A stretch of 26,244 nt of DNA from an uncultured Chloroflexota bacterium (GCA_903930745.1 CAIYZX010000104.1:1-26244), one strand, 5' to 3'. Counted from the first letter of the stretch, positions 7,868-15,860 are shown. A program made the numbers and translations. Notes: a model not told the origin generated them from the letters alone.

Positions 7868-8596
7868 CTACAGCATGTAGTTGTGGCCGAGGTACGCCTC
7901 GCGGACCTTGGGGTCCTGGGCGACCGTGGCCGCATCGCCGTGGGCGATCAGCTCGCCGAACTGCAGCACCGAGAGGGTGTCGCAGAGGTCCATGATCAGG
8001 CGCATGACGTGCTCCACCATGAGGATGGTGGTGCCGTCGTCGCGGATCCGGCGGAGCAGCCTGGCGATGTCCACCAGCTCGCTGGGCGTGAGTCCCGCGG
8101 CGAGCTCGTCGAGGAACAGGATCTTGGGCTTGCTGGCGAGCGCGCGGGCGAGGTCGAGACGCTTGAGCTGGACCGCGTTCAGCGTGCCGGCCGACGTGTG
8201 CGGCGGACGGGGGAAGCCCACGTACTCCAGCATCTCCATGGAGCGATCCTCCACGGACTGGTGGCCCAGGTTGGCGCCGCCGAAGGAGGCGGAGACGGCC
8301 ACGTTCTCCAGCGCGGACATGCGCGGGAAGGGGCGCGGGATCTGGAACGTGCGGGCCAGACCCATGTGGCACATCCTGTCCGCCGGGAAGCCGGTGGTGT
8401 CGTGCCCGTCGAAATGGATGGTTCCCTCGTTGGGCGGATTGAGCCCGGCGAGGCAGTTGAGCAGCGTGGACTTTCCGGCACCGTTCGGCCCGATAAGGCC
8501 GAAGATCGAGCCCGCCTCGACGTTGAAGGTGACGTTGTTGACAGCAGTCAGGCCACCAAACCGCTTGGTGACGCCGTTGAGCTCGAGAAGGGCCAT
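7868..8596 (-). CDS. livG: ABC transporter ATP-binding protein LivG, with degenerate signature motif
   Basis: This 242-residue ABC ATPase has Walker A GPNGAGKST, a LivG-type TGFPADRMCHMGLARTFQIPRPF stretch (described: the TARTFQ-like segment around residue 85), Walker B ILFLDELAAGL and the switch His in TILMVEHVM. The ABC signature, normally LSxGQ, reads LNAVQ, and the usual DEP after Walker B reads DEL. These are the unusual points. One consensus and one degenerate site is known from heterodimeric ABC transporters, so the importer may still work with asymmetric ATP hydrolysis. The ATG at 8596 is the family start. It follows the binding-protein gene after a spacer holding a strong hairpin. 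Confidence 0.92.
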   Translation of the reverse strand: MALLELNGVTKRFGGLTAVNNVTFNVEAGSIFGLIGPNGAGKSTLLNCLAGLNPPNEGTIHFDGHDTTGFPADRMCHMGLARTFQIPRPFPRMSALENVAVSASFGGANLGHQSVEDRSMEMLEYVGFPRPPHTSAGTLNAVQLKRLDLARALASKPKILFLDELAAGLTPSELVDIARLLRRIRDDGTTILMVEHVMRLIMDLCDTLSVLQFGELIAHGDAATVAQDPKVREAYLGHNYML

Positions 8597-8618
8597 CTGT
8601 CCTTCCGTTCTAGGCGAT

Positions 8619-8644
8619 GGGGGGCCGGCTTGCGCCGACCCCCC
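8619..8644 (-). terminator. Intercistronic hairpin between the binding protein gene and livG
   Basis: GGGGGGCCGGC pairs with GCCGACCCCCC (one mismatch in 11 pairs) across a four-base TTGC loop. The placement between a binding-protein gene and its transporter genes is typical of a partial terminator or 3'-end stabiliser that gives excess binding protein over membrane components. Confidence 0.6.
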
Positions 8645-8665
8645 TTGCCAAGTTGGGTTTCGGTG

Positions 8666-9985
8666 CTAGGGGTGAGCCTGGTAGGCGCCCGCGGCCCCGT
8701 TCGGGAAGACAAGGGTGGACTTGCCACCGACCCACTGGACCACCGGGAACACGAAGTGGCCAACGCCACCAACCGGGTTCGGGAGGGACTCAGCGTTGAA
8801 GTCGTAGCTGTCCATGACCACGCCCTCGGTGTAGGCGAGCTTGCCGGTCTGGACCTTCTCCTGGGCTTCCTTGTAGATGTTCTCCTGGGTCAGGGAACCC
8901 TGGTCGGCGATGGTCGCCTCAAGGATCTTCAGGAAGAAGTGCGCGTAGTCGTACGCGAGGCCCGCGGCCTGGGAGGACGGATCGTTGCCGAACTTGGCCT
9001 TGTAGTCGGCCAGGAACTTCTCGGAGCCGGCGCGCCAGAACGGAGCGGAGTCCATGACGTAGTCAGACGCAGAGCCGATGTTCTTGTAGAAGTTCGGGTC
9101 CTGCGCGACGCCGTCGGAGACCATGACAGCGGTGTTGCCGGAGTCCTGGACGGCCTTCAGCAGGGCGGCGTTCACGGAGCCGGAGGTCGTGGTGCCGATG
9201 AGCACGGAGCTCTTGTCGGTGTTCCACTTGGAGACCAGGGCGGTGAAGTCCGTCGTGGAGAGCGGGAAGATGTCGTAGGACTTCTTCGTCCAGCCGGCGG
9301 CGGCAAGCTGCTTGTCGGCGGCCTCGGCGAAGGAGCGGCCCCAGTCCGTGTCCTCGCCCCAAACGGCGTAGGTCTTGTCGGACGGGACGCTGCCGTCGGC
9401 CTGGCCGGCGACGAGCCACTCCACGTACGGGGTCACGAGCTGGGACGGGTCAGGCCAGCACTTGCCAATCCAGTAGCCGTACTTGGCCGGGTCGGAGCGC
9501 CACTTGTCCGTGACGGTGTTGGCGGCGCCGCAGGAGAAGAAGGACGGCAGCTTGTACTTGGCTGCGACGTCCATCTCGGCGACGGCGACGGAGCTGTTCC
9601 AGCCGCCGAGCTGCGCGATGATCTTCTGGCTGACGATGGCCTGCTCCATGGCCGCGGCGCCCTTGGCCGGGTCGGTGCCGTCGTCGATCCAGACCGGGTT
9701 GATCTTGTAGTTGCCAACGGTCCAGTTGGCCTCGTCCATCGTCATCTGGATGGCGTTCTTGAGCTCCTGGCCGGACGCAGCAGCGTCGCCGGTGTAGGGG
9801 CCTTCGAAGCCGATGTTGATGGTCTCCATTGCGGCCTGGCTGGCCGGTGCCTCGGTCGCGGCCTGGCTGGCCGGTGCCTCGGTCGCCGGGGCCGGGGTCG
9901 CCGTGCCGCCACCGCAGGCGGACACGACGATCGCCGCGACGGCCACCAGGCCGGCGAGGCGGTACTTGTTCCCAGAACGGGTCAC
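8666..9985 (-). CDS. ABC transporter substrate-binding lipoprotein (LivJ/K, type I periplasmic fold)
   Basis: This 439-residue lipoprotein starts at a GTG (9985) with GGAGG seven bases upstream. It has a signal peptide with a lipobox ending SAC at Cys24, then an Ala/Thr/Pro linker that includes two perfect 9-residue repeats (TEAPASQAA). The mature domain starts near INIGFEGPYTGDAAASGQ and follows the receptor/LivJ-type (Peripla_BP_6) fold, with an AQLGGWNSSVAVAEMDVA segment lining the ligand site. It delivers the substrate to LivHMGF. The ligand cannot be read from sequence; the neighbours suggest a methylated amine or amino-acid derivative. It is the first gene of the transporter operon. Confidence 0.92.
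   Translation of the reverse strand: MTRSGNKYRLAGLVAVAAIVVSACGGGTATPAPATEAPASQAATEAPASQAAMETINIGFEGPYTGDAAASGQELKNAIQMTMDEANWTVGNYKINPVWIDDGTDPAKGAAAMEQAIVSQKIIAQLGGWNSSVAVAEMDVAAKYKLPSFFSCGAANTVTDKWRSDPAKYGYWIGKCWPDPSQLVTPYVEWLVAGQADGSVPSDKTYAVWGEDTDWGRSFAEAADKQLAAAGWTKKSYDIFPLSTTDFTALVSKWNTDKSSVLIGTTTSGSVNAALLKAVQDSGNTAVMVSDGVAQDPNFYKNIGSASDYVMDSAPFWRAGSEKFLADYKAKFGNDPSSQAAGLAYDYAHFFLKILEATIADQGSLTQENIYKEAQEKVQTGKLAYTEGVVMDSYDFNAESLPNPVGGVGHFVFPVVQWVGGKSTLVFPNGAAGAYQAHP
9831..9884. repeat. Perfect 27-bp tandem duplication in the lipoprotein linker
   Basis: Two identical 27-bp copies (9831-9857 and 9858-9884) encode TEAPASQAA twice in the linker after the lipobox cysteine. The length stays in frame, so the copy number could vary without harming the domain. 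Confidence 0.85.
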
Positions 9986-10196
9986 TAGGACTCCTCCTCC
10001 AGAGTTTGCTTACCCGCGGGTTCGGTCCCGGCCGGTGCCGGAACGTTCCCCGTCATAGGGGCCGTACGTGGTGCACCGGGCCTGTCCACGTCCAGGAGGA
10101 CGGACCCGATGAGCGATTGCCCGGCGACCTCCTGCCGGCACCCGGGGGCGCCGATAGGTGCGTGGTCACCCAGCGGTAAGGCGTGCAGGATAGGCG
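9986..10196. promoter_or_regulatory. Spacer between etfA and the transporter operon
   Basis: These 211 bases hold no gene. They should contain the end of the ETF operon and the promoter of the transporter operon (minus strand). A 7-bp inverted repeat with a long spacer (CCGGTGC 10032-10038, GCACCGG 10073-10079) encloses an 8-bp palindrome GGTGCACC at 10070-10077. No convincing -35/-10 pair was found. Confidence 0.4.
10136..10153 (-). terminator. Possible hairpin after etfA
   Basis: CGGCACCC and GGGCGCCG form, on the minus-strand RNA, an eight-pair stem with one G-U pair, but the loop would be only two bases so the inner pair must open. It lies 44 bases after the etfA stop with no U-run. The evidence is weak. 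Confidence 0.3.
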
Positions 10197-11159
10197 TTAC
10201 GCGCCCCGCACGCGGCGGATTTCTGCAGAGATGGCCGGCAGCACCTCGAAGAGGTCGCCGATCACCGCGTAGTCCGCGTCGCCCATGATGGGCGCTTCGT
10301 TGTCCTTGTTGATGGCCAGGATCTTCTTCGCACCCCGGCAGCCGGCCATGTGCTGCGTGGCACCGGAGATGCCCGCCGCGATGTAGAGATCCGGCGCGAT
10401 CTTCGTGCCGGTCTGGCCAACCTGCGCCGTGTGCGAGCGCCAGCCGGCGATCGTCACAGCACGCGAGCAGCCCACCGCGGCGCCAAGGAGACCCGCGAGA
10501 TCCTCAACCGGCGCGAAGCCGGCCTCGGAGCCCACGCCGCGGCCGCCGGAGACGACGACCTTGGCCTCGGCGAGCGAGATCCCGCTGGCGGCCGGAGCCA
10601 CCTTGTCCACGACCCGGACCACGAGGTCCGCATCGTCGAGCGCGGGCGCGAAGGTGGAGACGGCGGCGGAGCCACCGGTCTGGTTGATCGCCACGGTGTG
10701 CGGCGCCGCCGAGATGACGACCCGGTCACCATGGAGCCGTGCCGCCTCCGCCAGCGAGCCACCCCAGCGAGAGCGGGTCACGCTCATGGGGTTGAGCCCG
10801 GAGGCGGAGGAGCAGTTGGCGGAGAAGGGGAGGTCCGCACGAGCGGCGACACGGGCGAGGACGGTGTTGCCGCCCTCCGTGCCGGGACCCACGATCACGG
10901 CCGCACCCACGGACGCGGCGCAGTCCGCGATCACGCGGGCACGGGCGTCGGGGGCGAAGGCCGCGAGCGAGGCATGCTCGGCGACGTGGACCTGCGAGGC
11001 GCCGTACGCGCCCAGGCTCGCCGCGGCCACCGCGTCGCCGATGACCAGCGCGTGGACGGGACCACCGGCGGCAACCTGGGCGCCCAGCGCCAGGGCCTGG
11101 AGCGCGACCTCGTCGGCCGCGCCATCGGACGTGGTGACGTAGACGAGAACCGCGGGCAT
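10197..11159 (-). CDS. etfA: Electron transfer flavoprotein subunit alpha
   Basis: This 320-residue protein is at the usual family length. The C-terminal FAD domain carries VVSGGRGVGS, then the very conserved QVGQTGTKIAPDLYIAAG and GISGATQHMAGCRGAKKI, with NKDNEAPI directly after; these contact FAD. With EtfB it forms a soluble heterodimer that takes electrons from a flavoprotein dehydrogenase and passes them to ETF:quinone oxidoreductase (not in this window). The ATG overlaps the etfB stop (TGATG). The gene order dehydrogenase-etfB-etfA strongly suggests this ETF is dedicated to the large demethylating flavoprotein. Confidence 0.95.
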   Translation of the reverse strand: MPAVLVYVTTSDGAADEVALQALALGAQVAAGGPVHALVIGDAVAAASLGAYGASQVHVAEHASLAAFAPDARARVIADCAASVGAAVIVGPGTEGGNTVLARVAARADLPFSANCSSASGLNPMSVTRSRWGGSLAEAARLHGDRVVISAAPHTVAINQTGGSAAVSTFAPALDDADLVVRVVDKVAPAASGISLAEAKVVVSGGRGVGSEAGFAPVEDLAGLLGAAVGCSRAVTIAGWRSHTAQVGQTGTKIAPDLYIAAGISGATQHMAGCRGAKKILAINKDNEAPIMGDADYAVIGDLFEVLPAISAEIRRVRGA

Positions 11160-11923
11160 CAGAGCACCCCCAGGCTGGCGAGCAGCTCGACGACGGCGGG
11201 AGCGGCAGCGGCGCCATTGCCCAGGATCTCGGCCGAGTGGGCCTCCTGCTGGGGCACGACGAGCTTGACCATCTCGAGGCGGGCGGCCGGACGGGCCGGC
11301 TCGGACGCGTTGACGGGCTTGCTCTTGGCGCGGATGCGGCCGGGGACGGAGGGGTAGCGCGGGAGATTGATGCCCTCGAGGACGCCCACGACCGCCGGGA
11401 TCGGCAGCTCGTAGACGTCACGGCCGCCGGCCGCCTCCTGCTCGCAGCGGACGGACGAGCCGGACGCCGCGATGGCCTTGATGCCGGTGACGCACGGGCG
11501 GCCGAGGGCGGCGGCCACGCGGACCGCCACCTGGTAGTCGCCCGTGTCGCCGGCCTCGTTGCCGAACAGGCAGAGATCGAACGGGCCGCTCTCGGCCTCG
11601 TCGGCGCGGATCGCGTCGACGATGGCCGCCGCGGTGCCCTGCGGGTCCCACTCCTCACCGTCGGTGACGAGGTGGATGGCGCGGGACACGCCCAGGGACA
11701 TCGCCTCACGGAGCTGTTCGAGCGACTCGGCGGCGCCAAGGGTCAGGACCACCGACTCACCGCCGTTGGCCTCGATCAGCCGGACCGCCTCCTCGACCGC
11801 GCACTCCTCGTGCGGGCCGATGGCGAAGCCCAGGTACTTGACGTCGATCGCACGCTCGTCATCCGTGAGCGTGATGCGCCCGGCAACCGCCGGAACGCGC
11901 TTGATGGCAACGAGGACCTTCAT
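11159..11923 (-). CDS. etfB: Electron transfer flavoprotein subunit beta
   Basis: This protein of about 254 residues begins MKVLVAIKRVP, the standard EtfB N-terminus. It has a NPHEECAVEEA-like segment (here GPHEECAVEEAVRL) and the later DLCLFGNEAGDTGDYQVA stretch, corresponding to the AMP-binding region. The ATG at 11923 is preferred; a GTG one codon earlier (11926) is equally possible and would give a GTGA overlap with the upstream stop. It overlaps both neighbours by a base, so the dehydrogenase, etfB and etfA are translated as a coupled unit. Confidence 0.94.
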   Translation of the reverse strand: MKVLVAIKRVPAVAGRITLTDDERAIDVKYLGFAIGPHEECAVEEAVRLIEANGGESVVLTLGAAESLEQLREAMSLGVSRAIHLVTDGEEWDPQGTAAAIVDAIRADEAESGPFDLCLFGNEAGDTGDYQVAVRVAAALGRPCVTGIKAIAASGSSVRCEQEAAGGRDVYELPIPAVVGVLEGINLPRYPSVPGRIRAKSKPVNASEPARPAARLEMVKLVVPQQEAHSAEILGNGAAAAPAVVELLASLGVL

Positions 11924-14436
11924 CACCCGGCAGACCGGATGCGGAGGTTCTCGGGATCGAAGAGCGGGGTGGAGCCCACGCGAGCCACGGTGACCGGGTA
12001 GAGGTCGCCGAAGTACTGCACGAAGAGCTTGCTGCCCTCAACCGCGAGATCCGTCGGGAGATAGGTCATCAGCAGGTGCTTGCCCAGGGACGGGCCGGCG
12101 CCGGCGGACGTCGCGTAGGACCGGCGGCCCTTCGCGTCGATGATCGCGGAGCCGTCCTCGCGGACGATCGGCTGGCGGCCGAGCATCACGCGGCGCTCGC
12201 CGGTGCGGGCGCTGGTGTGGTCGTCCACGGTCAGCGTGCAGCAGACCGCGACGCGCTGCTCGGCGGCCTGCTGCTCAACGGCCTCGCGACCGATGAACCA
12301 CTGGGCCTTGAGCTTGGGGGTGGTCATGTCCGCTTCGAACATGTTGTAGTCGTTGTCCAGCTCGGCGCCGTAGCCGCGGTAGCCCTTCTCAAGCCGGCCG
12401 GTGGTGCCGTAGACACCCATGCCGCACGCGGTGATGCCGAACTCCTGCCCGGCCTCCCAGAGCTCGCTCCAGAGGCGCTGGCCGGCTTCCATCGGGACGT
12501 AGAGCTCCCAGCCCAGGTCGCCGACGTAGCTGATCCGCGAGGCCAGGACGACCTGGCTGCCGATCTCGACGTTCTTGCAGGTGCTGAACTTGAACGCCTC
12601 GTGGCTCATGTCCGCACGGGTCAGCTTCTGCACGATCCTGCGGGCGTTGGGGCCCCAGATGCCGATCGTGGTGTAGGCGTTCGTGAGGTCCGTGATCGTG
12701 GCGTTCGGGGCCAGGTTGTCGGCGAACCACTTGAGGTCGGCCATGCCGTGGGCGCCGCCCGTGACCACGCGGAAGTGGTTGCGGCCGAGGCGCATCACCG
12801 TCAGGTCTGACTTGAAGCCGCCGGTGACCGAGAGGACCGGGGTGTAGACGACGCGGCCGATGGCGACGTCCATCTGGCGGACGCAGGTCCGCTGGACGGA
12901 CTCGAGGGCGCCCTCGCCAGCGATGTCGAACATCGCGAACGCGGAGAGGTCGAAGATGCCCGCAGACTCGCGCATGGCGAGGTGCTCGGCGTTGATGATG
13001 GGGCTCCACCAGCGGGCGTCCCACTCGTTCGGGCGATCCTGGACGCCGTACTTGGCGACGAGGGGCGCGTTCTCCTTGTACCACTGGGCGCGCTCCCAGC
13101 CCACGACCTCGAAGAACTCCGCGCCGTGCTCGCGCTGCCACGCGTTCATCGGCGTCATGCGGATGTTGCGGTCGGAGAGGTACTGCTCGGCCGGGTGGAC
13201 GATGCCGTAGGTCTTCGGGAACGCCTCGAAGGCGCGGGCCTTGGTGTGCTGGCGCGTCTTCTGGTGGTTGTGGAAGCGGCTGACGTCGCTCTGGTTGCAG
13301 TCGATCTCGGGCTGGCCGTGGATCATCCACTCGGCGATGGCGCGGCCGACGGCCGGGCCCTCCTTGACCCAGACCGCGGCGGCGGACCAGAGGCCCTTGA
13401 CCTCGGGGGTCTCGCCCAGGGCCGGCATGCCGTCCGGGGTGAGGGAGATCAGGCCGTTGATGGCGTACTTCTGGCCAACCTTCTCGTCGCCCAGGATGTC
13501 CGGGAACAGCTCGAGGGCGTCCTCAAGCTGCGGGTCGAAGTCGTCCTGGGTGAACGGGAACTCCGTCGGGGAGAGCTTGGCCTCCTCGTTGGAGGGGATG
13601 GTCTCCGGGTCGTGCAGGATGGAGCGGTGGGCGTACGAGCCAACCTCGAAGCCGATGCCGTCCTGGCGCTCGTACATGAGCGTGTCCATGTCGCGGACGA
13701 TCGGGTACTCGATCGCCTTGCTGGACTTCTCGAACAGCGGCACCGGGCCGTAGTCCGCCATCTGGTGGACGACGGGGGTGAGCGGGATGTAGGCGCCGGC
13801 CATCTCGGCCAGGAGCGGGGCCCAGACGCCGCACGCGATGACGACGTACTCGGCCTCGATGGTGCCGCGCGACGTGGTGACGCTCCGGATGTGGCCGTCC
13901 TCAACGCCCATGGCGGTGACTTCGGTGTTGGCCCAGGAGGTCAGGGCGCCCATCTCCTCGGCCTTCTCGCGGGCGATGGTGCCGAAGCGGAGGGAGTCGC
14001 AGACGCCGGTCTCGGGGGTGTAGAAGCCGCCGACGAGGATGTCCGCGTTGATGAACGGGACCATCTCCTTGATCTCGGCCGGGGTCACCATGTAGGCGTT
14101 GATGCCCCAGTTCTTGGCCGAGTCAACCTTGCGGCGGAGCTCCTCGAGGCGGGTGTACGAGCGGGCGACCTCGAGGCCACCGCACATCGTGTACACGTCC
14201 CACTCGCGGTACTGCTTGGCGCTGTCCAGCGTCAGCTCCGCCATCTCCTTGTTGTGGTCAACGAGGTAGAGGAAGTTGGAGGCGTGGCCGGTGGAGCCGC
14301 CCGGGTTCGGCAGCGGGCCCTTGTCGACGAGAACGATGTCCTTCCAGCCGAGGCGCGCCAGGTGGTAGGCGATGCTGTTGCCGACGATGCCGGCGCCGAT
14401 GATCACGACCTTCGCTCTGGTCGGGAACTCTGCCAT
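11923..14436 (-). CDS. Dimethylglycine/sarcosine dehydrogenase-like flavoprotein with GcvT domain
   Basis: This 837-residue two-part enzyme has an N-terminal DAO-type FAD domain with the dinucleotide loop VVIIGAGIVGNSIAYHLA at 10-27 and the covalent-flavin-type motif GGSTGHASN, with His51 the likely attachment site. A middle FAO_M segment follows at about 370-430. The C-terminal half (about 430-830) is a GcvT-like folate-binding domain with GDLGWELYVP and RLEKGYRGYGAEL. The family (DMGDH, sarcosine dehydrogenase, dimethylglycine oxidase) oxidatively demethylates N-methyl glycines and transfers the carbon to tetrahydrofolate. The length matches the family. The ATG has AGGAG ten bases upstream. 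It is the first gene of an operon with etfBA, which argues for a dehydrogenase using ETF rather than an oxidase. Exact substrate is unproven. Confidence 0.9.
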   Translation of the reverse strand: MAEFPTRAKVVIIGAGIVGNSIAYHLARLGWKDIVLVDKGPLPNPGGSTGHASNFLYLVDHNKEMAELTLDSAKQYREWDVYTMCGGLEVARSYTRLEELRRKVDSAKNWGINAYMVTPAEIKEMVPFINADILVGGFYTPETGVCDSLRFGTIAREKAEEMGALTSWANTEVTAMGVEDGHIRSVTTSRGTIEAEYVVIACGVWAPLLAEMAGAYIPLTPVVHQMADYGPVPLFEKSSKAIEYPIVRDMDTLMYERQDGIGFEVGSYAHRSILHDPETIPSNEEAKLSPTEFPFTQDDFDPQLEDALELFPDILGDEKVGQKYAINGLISLTPDGMPALGETPEVKGLWSAAAVWVKEGPAVGRAIAEWMIHGQPEIDCNQSDVSRFHNHQKTRQHTKARAFEAFPKTYGIVHPAEQYLSDRNIRMTPMNAWQREHGAEFFEVVGWERAQWYKENAPLVAKYGVQDRPNEWDARWWSPIINAEHLAMRESAGIFDLSAFAMFDIAGEGALESVQRTCVRQMDVAIGRVVYTPVLSVTGGFKSDLTVMRLGRNHFRVVTGGAHGMADLKWFADNLAPNATITDLTNAYTTIGIWGPNARRIVQKLTRADMSHEAFKFSTCKNVEIGSQVVLASRISYVGDLGWELYVPMEAGQRLWSELWEAGQEFGITACGMGVYGTTGRLEKGYRGYGAELDNDYNMFEADMTTPKLKAQWFIGREAVEQQAAEQRVAVCCTLTVDDHTSARTGERRVMLGRQPIVREDGSAIIDAKGRRSYATSAGAGPSLGKHLLMTYLPTDLAVEGSKLFVQYFGDLYPVTVARVGSTPLFDPENLRIRSAG

Positions 14437-14715
14437 GTGCGGTCTGCTCCTGTGGGCTTGACGGGGCTACGGCTGCTTGGTGGGTGCTCTGGCTCGGACA
14501 GGAGGAGCGTGGTGGGTGCACGCCGTCCAGGTGCTGTCGAGGCGCCCGTCGGTATCCAGGTCCGCTGGTCGCAAATCCTCGGTTGCGCGGTGGGACGGAC
14601 CGCCTGCGAGGACTCGACCGCGGGAGGCTAACTGTTGACATTCGTCATGTCAACAGGCATTCTGACGACCTTCCGCACTCGTTGCGGCTCTTTCCCGCAA
14701 CCTTGGTGCCCATCC
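14437..14715. promoter_or_regulatory. Divergent control region between the demethylase operon and gntR
   Basis: These 279 bases hold the outward promoters for both neighbours. The minus-strand leader from the predicted start to the demethylase ATG would be about 180 bases, long enough for a structured leader, but I recognise no riboswitch in it. The gntR leader contains a 7-bp-arm hairpin (GTTGCGG 14681-14687 with CCGCAAC 14695-14701). Confidence 0.6.
14632..14656. promoter_or_regulatory. GntR-type operator with a -35 box in each direction
   Basis: CTGTTGACAT at 14632-14641 and ATGTCAACAG at 14647-14656 are perfect 10-bp arms around TCGTC. Each arm contains a consensus TTGACA. On the plus strand TTGACA (14635-14640) is followed after 17 bases by CATTCT (14658-14663), upstream of gntR. 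On the minus strand TTGACA (14653-14648) is followed after 17 bases by TAGCCT (14630-14625), upstream of the demethylase operon. A bound dimer would block both promoters, the layout of an autoregulated local repressor. Confidence 0.7.
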
Positions 14716-15477
14716 ATGGCGGCGTTCCAGCACAAGCAGCTCTGGGAGTCCATCGCGGACCAGCTCCGCGAGGAGATCCTTGACGGTCGGCTCGCGGCCG
14801 GCGAGCGCCTCGTTGAGACGGAGCTTGCCGACCGGTTCGGCGTGTCCCGCGGCCCCATCCGCGACGCGCTAGGCCTCCTGGACCGCGAGGGCCTGGCCCA
14901 GAACCACCCCCGCCGTGGCACGTTCGTGGCCTCGCTGAGCGAGGGGGACCTGGACGAGGTGTACCAGCTGCGCCGCGCCATCGAGGAGGCGGCCGTCCGC
15001 CTGGCGGTCACGCGGGCCACCAATGACGATCTCGCGGAGATGTACCGCTGCCTCGCGGAGGCGGAGGACGCGTACCTGCGCGATGACCTGCCGGCCGCCT
15101 GGGACGCGGACATGGCCTTCCACCGCTCGTACTGCGTGATGTCCGGGAACGGACGTCTCTGCGCGGTGTTCGAGGACCTGGCCGCCCAGACCGTCCTGCT
15201 GATGCGGACCTCCCTGGCCACCCACGAGTCGCTGGCCTGGACGCCGCCGGTTGAGCTGCACCGCCAGATCGCGGACGCGATCCGTGACCGGGACGCCGAG
15301 GCCGCCATCGCCGCCGTTGGCGCGCACTACCAGTACACGCAGAACCGGCTGTTCGCCACCACTGCCGCCACGGGCGCCACTGCCGCCACGGGCGCCACTG
15401 CCGCCACTGCCGCCACGGGCGCCACTGCCGCCACGGGCGCAGGCGCAGGCAACGGCACGGGCAACAGGGCCGAGTAG
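14716..15477 (+). CDS. GntR family (FadR/FCD subfamily) transcriptional regulator
   Basis: This 253-residue regulator has an N-terminal winged helix at about 8-72 (LREEILDGRLAAGERLVETE, then FGVSRGPIRDAL and RRGTFV) and an all-helical FCD effector domain at about 80-205. The FCD metal ligands appear to be present: Asp132, His136, His182 and His204. FCD regulators usually sense carboxylic or amino acids and repress neighbouring catabolic genes. The ATG at 14716 is chosen; the frame stays open to 14635, but that start would sit inside the operator. The last 40 or so residues are an Ala/Thr/Gly low-complexity tail made by an 18-bp tandem repeat, outside the normal fold. It is divergent from the demethylase operon and is its most likely repressor. 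Confidence 0.9.
   Translation: MAAFQHKQLWESIADQLREEILDGRLAAGERLVETELADRFGVSRGPIRDALGLLDREGLAQNHPRRGTFVASLSEGDLDEVYQLRRAIEEAAVRLAVTRATNDDLAEMYRCLAEAEDAYLRDDLPAAWDADMAFHRSYCVMSGNGRLCAVFEDLAAQTVLLMRTSLATHESLAWTPPVELHRQIADAIRDRDAEAAIAAVGAHYQYTQNRLFATTAATGATAATGATAATAATGATAATGAGAGNGTGNRAE
15355..15438 (+). repeat. 18-bp tandem repeat coding the GntR tail
   Basis: About four copies of GCCACTGCCGCCACGGGC (ends at 15375, 15393, 15420, 15438; the third copy carries an extra nine bases) encode ATAATG-type repeats at the C-terminus of the regulator. Confidence 0.85.
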
Positions 15478-15562
15478 CTCCTCGCTCCCGCAACCGGGCC
15501 AGACGCTCGCGACACCGCCGGCGCCGGGGCCGGGCATCCGCCGGGCCGCCGGGGCCGGGCCG

Positions 15563-15740
15563 CTAGCACCCGGGATGCTGAACGTGACGTTAGGCCGTCC
15601 TGGCCCTAGCACCCCCGATACTGGATGACGTCAAGGGTGTCCACGGACCCCTCTTTGACGTCACGTTGAGCCTCCCCGGTGCTGGACCTGACGTTACGGG
15701 CCGGGTTCGGGCGGGGCTTGGCGTCATTCAGCATCCGGGC
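15563..15740. repeat. Cluster of five related short repeats in alternating orientation
   Basis: Units share a core CCCGGRTGCTGAA joined to TGACGTYA. They lie at 15563-15594 (+), 15606-15636 (+), 15653-15683 (-), 15672-15699 (+, overlapping the previous one) and 15717-15740 (-). Units one and two also share a leading CTAGCACCC, and unit three has AGCACC in the same place. The third and fourth together make an imperfect hairpin. Confidence 0.6.
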
Positions 15741-15770
15741 GTCTAACGTCAACGCGCCGGCGGGCCCGCA

Positions 15771-15820
15771 TATGTGCCACAGTGCTGCGGACCCCGCCTG
15801 GCGTATGCGCCACAGTGCTG
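15771..15820. repeat. Two-copy 17-bp direct repeat
   Basis: TATGYGCCACAGTGCTG occurs at 15771-15787 and 15804-15820 with one mismatch and a period of 33 bases. Confidence 0.7.
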
Positions 15821-15831
15821 GGAATCCACGA

Positions 15832-15860
15832 GCCCTGCGCAGACCCCGCCGGGGCAGGGC
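15832..15860 (+). terminator. Possible hairpin with short T-rich tail
   Basis: GCCCTG (15832-15837) and CCCC (15844-15847) can pair with GGGGCAGGGC (15851-15860), leaving a six-base bulge and a GCC loop, followed by TTTGTGT. It could end transcripts reading out of gntR, but lies 350 bases beyond its stop. Confidence 0.25.

Noticed and set aside
3905..9988. Very long open frames on the plus strand (3905-6178, 6040-7812, 7814-9988)
   Set aside because: They lie exactly opposite well-supported transporter, DapA and lipoprotein genes and encode Arg/Gly/Asp/His-rich sequence with no family features; they come from GC-rich codon bias.
15771..15820. CRISPR-like array
   Set aside because: Only two copies with a 16-base spacer and no cas genes nearby.
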